Part shown: piece after piece, positions 31,101-33,873 of the stretch | How positions within the stretch are numbered: position 1 is the stretch's first letter | Layout: the number at the start of each line of letters is the position of its first letter | Assembly: GCA_028712375.1 (NCBI GenBank) | Contig: JAQTQG010000014.1 | Location: 1 to 33,873, forward strand | From: Candidatus Omnitrophota bacterium | Lineage (GTDB): Bacteria > Omnitrophota > Gorgyraeia > Gygaellales > Profunditerraquicolaceae | Direction: 5' to 3' | DNA: 33,873 nt | Notes under the pieces: generated by a model | Seen by the model: only the letters and a program-made list of their open reading frames with translations | The model's database searches: none | Told to the model about the DNA's origin: nothing | Program-made: the position numbers and the translations under genes

Positions 31101-32537
31101 TTAATTAAGCAACACTTCTTCGTCTTTATCCGGGATATGCACGTTCAACCCTTTTGATATTAATATGTCCGCCAGGGCCTGAGATTGCTCCAATTCTCCG
31201 TGCACTAAAAATATCCGCTTAAGCGGCCCGCCTGTCGCAGAGGCGGGCAGGCCCGCCTGTCGGCCAGACAGGCAACCGTCAACAAATTCCAACAGCTCTT
31301 CCTGGTCAGCATGCCCGGAAAAAGAGTTAATCACCACCACTTCCGCATTAAGCTCATACTCCACTCCAAATATTTTCACAAAAGGAACTTTCTCTACTAT
31401 CCTTCTGCCAAGTGTATCCTGAGCCATATAGCCCACCACTAAAATCATATTGCGTGAATCCTCGATATTATTCTGCAAATGATGCAATATCCTGCCGCTT
31501 TCACACATGCCGCTACCGGCAATAATAATCATCGGCCGCTTATCCGTATTCAGCGCCTTGGATTCTTTTTGGTCCCGGACAAAACGTAAATTTAATAGCT
31601 CAAAGGGATTATCCCCCCGGGCAAATGCCTGACGGGTTTTCTCATTTAAAAATTCCAGATGATATTTAAAAAGATCGGTAATATTAGTCGCCAGCGGGCT
31701 ATCCACATATATCGGCACTGAAGGAATAATCTTTTCTTTTAACAGTTCATTTAAAAAATAAATCACTTCCTGGGTCCGCTCTAAAGTAAAAGAAGGAATA
31801 AGCACCTTTCCCCCTCTTTTAATCGCGCGGGAAATTGCCTCTCTCAATTTAGACTGCGCTTCATCAATCGGCCGGTGCATTCTGCCGCCATAGGTAGATT
31901 CTAAAATTAAATAATCCAACCCCTGCGGAATCACCGGATTATTTAAAAGCGGCAGGTTTTTTCTTCCTAAATCCACAGCGTAACCTAAACGTATAGAGCG
32001 ATCACCATCTTTAATATCTAAAACAACCGTACCGGAACCTAAAATATGCCCGGCATCAACAATCGTAGCGAAGATGTCTTTGGCGATACAAAATCTCTGG
32101 TTATACGATATAGAACGAAATATCCGGGTAGCTTTGGAAGCCTCTTTGGCCGTGTACAAAGCTTTACGCAAAGGCAAATTCATCCGCCGGTTAATCTTAT
32201 TTACATAACGCACATCTTCTTCCTGGATCTTACCGGAATCCACCAGCATTAAATCCGCCAGATCCTTGGTGGCTGAAGTAGTATAAATTTTACAGCGTAA
32301 GCCCTGCTTGATTAAATTAGGAATATTACCGCAATGATCAATGTGCGCATGCGACAAAACCATTGCTTTAATCGTGCGTGGATTATAATGAAAAGTTGTG
32401 TTAATTTTATAAAATGCTTCACGATGCCCCTGGAAAAGGCCGGCATCCAGAAGGATATCGGTATTGCCAGCCGAAATTAAATGGCTGGAACCGGTAACCG
32501 TCTTTACCCCTCCTAAAAATTTTATTTTAACGGACAT
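31101..32537 (-). CDS. Beta-CASP metallo-beta-lactamase-fold RNA exonuclease/RNA processing protein
   Basis: LSHAHIDHCGNIPNL, YGGRMHRPIDEAQSKLREAISRAIKRGGKVLIPSFTLERTQE, IIAGSGMCESGRILHHL, SFSGHADQEEL, FLVHGE. Confidence 0.92.
   Translation of the reverse strand: MSVKIKFLGGVKTVTGSSHLISAGNTDILLDAGLFQGHREAFYKINTTFHYNPRTIKAMVLSHAHIDHCGNIPNLIKQGLRCKIYTTSATKDLADLMLVDSGKIQEEDVRYVNKINRRMNLPLRKALYTAKEASKATRIFRSISYNQRFCIAKDIFATIVDAGHILGSGTVVLDIKDGDRSIRLGYAVDLGRKNLPLLNNPVIPQGLDYLILESTYGGRMHRPIDEAQSKLREAISRAIKRGGKVLIPSFTLERTQEVIYFLNELLKEKIIPSVPIYVDSPLATNITDLFKYHLEFLNEKTRQAFARGDNPFELLNLRFVRDQKESKALNTDKRPMIIIAGSGMCESGRILHHLQNNIEDSRNMILVVGYMAQDTLGRRIVEKVPFVKIFGVEYELNAEVVVINSFSGHADQEELLEFVDGCLSGRQAGLPASATGGPLKRIFLVHGELEQSQALADILISKGLNVHIPDKDEEVLLN
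31226..31273. repeat. Palindromic element inserted in frame in the MBL exonuclease gene
   Basis: GCCCGCCT(31226-31233)/AGGCGGGC(31241-31248); GGCGGGC-AG-GCCCGCC (31242-31257); GCCTGTC(31255-31261)/GACAGGC(31267-31273). Encodes the low-complexity peptide CLSGRQAGLPASATGG. Confidence 0.75.
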
Positions 32538-32600
32538 AATTATAATTTTATTGCGTTAGGGTAACTTTACTTATAAATTATAAAAAACTTGGCTGTAAAA

Positions 32601-33873
32601 TTATTTATCGTAAGTAGAATAAAAATAAGGAGTATGCGCCTTAAACTCCGCCGCGCAAGTATCTACCAGTTTAAAATCCGGCAGGATATCCAAAGATTTT
32701 CTTAAATTATAAATCTCCGGCTCACTCATGGCTAAAAGCTGGCTTAACTGCTTATCACTAAAACCATATTCTTTGGCTTTCTTCAAAAGCTCAGGAGAAA
32801 GATTATGCTTATTCTTAAGCAGTTCTTTCTCACAATCAATAATTTCTTTGATATTATGCAGAAACCAGCGGTCAATCTTAGTTAAATCATGAATTATTTC
32901 AATATCCAGTTTGGCACGAAAAGCATCGCCAATATAAAAAATCCTTTCTGCGTTGGGCTGCCTTAATTTCAGGTAGATTTTTTCCAGAAGCTCATGTCCA
33001 ACTTTAATCTCTTCTTGATTTTTAAAAAGAATGCTTTCTAAGCCGAATTTTTTAAGCTCCAAAGCCCGCAGGCCTTTCTGCAGCGCTTCCTTAAAGGTGC
33101 GCCCGATCGCCATCGCTTCGCCGACTGATTTCATCGATATCCCTAAAGTGCTGTCGGCCAAGGCAAATTTTTCAAAAGTAAACCGCGGAATTTTTACTAC
33201 ACAATAATCGATCGCCGGCTCAAAACAAGCAGGCGTCAGGCGGGTAATATCATTAGGAATCTCATCCAGAGTATACCCCACAGCAAGCTTGGCGGCGATT
33301 TTAGCAATCGGAAAACCTGTAGCTTTTGACGATAAAGCTGAACTGCGTGAAACGCGGGGATTCATCTCAATCACCACCATTCTGCCGTTTTCCGGGTTCA
33401 CAGCGAATTGGATATTGGAACCACCGGTAGAAACACCGATCTCACGGATACAGGCCATAGCCGCATTACGCATTATTTGATACTCCTTATTCGTAAGCGT
33501 CTGAATCGGCGCCACAGTAATACTATCTCCGGTATGCACCCCCATCGGATCAAAATTTTCAATCGTGCAGATAACCACTACATTATCTTTTAAGTCCCGC
33601 ATTACTTCTAACTCGAATTCTTTCCATCCGATAACCGATTCTTCAACTAAAATTTCACTGATAATACTTGATTCCAATCCGCGCTTGGCTAAAACTTTGA
33701 ATTCCTCAATATTGTAAGCAATAGATCCTCCGGCTCCCCCCATTGTGAAACTAGGCCGGATAATTATCGGAAAACCGATTTTTTTTGCTATCGCCACCGC
33801 TTCCTCTAAATTATAAGCCTGGTCACTTTTGGGCAGGTCCAAACCGATCTTTTTCATCGCCGCCTTAAATAGC
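32601..33873 (-). CDS. carB: Carbamoyl-phosphate synthase large subunit, N-terminal half (partial; 5' end beyond the right edge)
   Basis: [53 protein letters not shown]-type [40 protein letters not shown]; ends at [21 protein letters not shown]. The frame stays open to 33873. Confidence 0.93.
   Translation of the reverse strand, partial: LFKAAMKKIGLDLPKSDQAYNLEEAVAIAKKIGFPIIIRPSFTMGGAGGSIAYNIEEFKVLAKRGLESSIISEILVEESVIGWKEFELEVMRDLKDNVVVICTIENFDPMGVHTGDSITVAPIQTLTNKEYQIMRNAAMACIREIGVSTGGSNIQFAVNPENGRMVVIEMNPRVSRSSALSSKATGFPIAKIAAKLAVGYTLDEIPNDITRLTPACFEPAIDYCVVKIPRFTFEKFALADSTLGISMKSVGEAMAIGRTFKEALQKGLRALELKKFGLESILFKNQEEIKVGHELLEKIYLKLRQPNAERIFYIGDAFRAKLDIEIIHDLTKIDRWFLHNIKEIIDCEKELLKNKHNLSPELLKKAKEYGFSDKQLSQLLAMSEPEIYNLRKSLDILPDFKLVDTCAAEFKAHTPYFYSTYDK

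Overview
The window is a gene-dense stretch of a Gram-negative-type bacterial chromosome. My guess is an Omnitrophota-like candidate phylum, from gene content and palindrome load; this is not proven. Almost all genes are on the minus strand; only a Gfo/Idh oxidoreductase and lpxB are on plus. In minus-strand order: carB N-terminal half (partial at the right edge), beta-CASP/MBL exonuclease, divergent bL27-like protein, Ste24-type M48 protease, (plus strand: Gfo/Idh-lpxB), MsbA-type ABC exporter, rpsB-tsf-pyrH-frr, three tRNAs (Lys, Leu, Gly), ptsN-yvcK-ptsH-ptsI, a sugar nucleotidyltransferase, metK-ahcY-pfkA-fba, ilvD-ilvB-ilvN-ilvC-leuA-aroE, prepilin peptidase, malQ, TtcA-like protein and rmuC (partial at the left edge, missing from the ORF track). 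The genes are mostly housekeeping. The unusual signal is between them: nearly every junction that is not an ATGA overlap or a short gap is filled by modular inverted repeats running from the upstream stop codon towards, and sometimes into, the next start codon. At least two families recur. One is a CTAG-centred hairpin composite (6.9, 16.9, 19.8, 25.3 and 27.4 kb) whose stems differ between copies but stay perfectly paired. The other is a ~80-bp TGAATCCCGCACCTTCT...AGAAGGTGCGGGATGAA element (8.4, 17.7 and 24.1 kb) whose distal arm carries the ribosome-binding site and start codon of the next gene. A related type of palindrome is inserted in frame in the MBL exonuclease gene. Other points of interest are a split carB, an atypical bL27, and a GnnA-like oxidoreductase next to lpxB. 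All calls were made by eye; no searches or folding were run.
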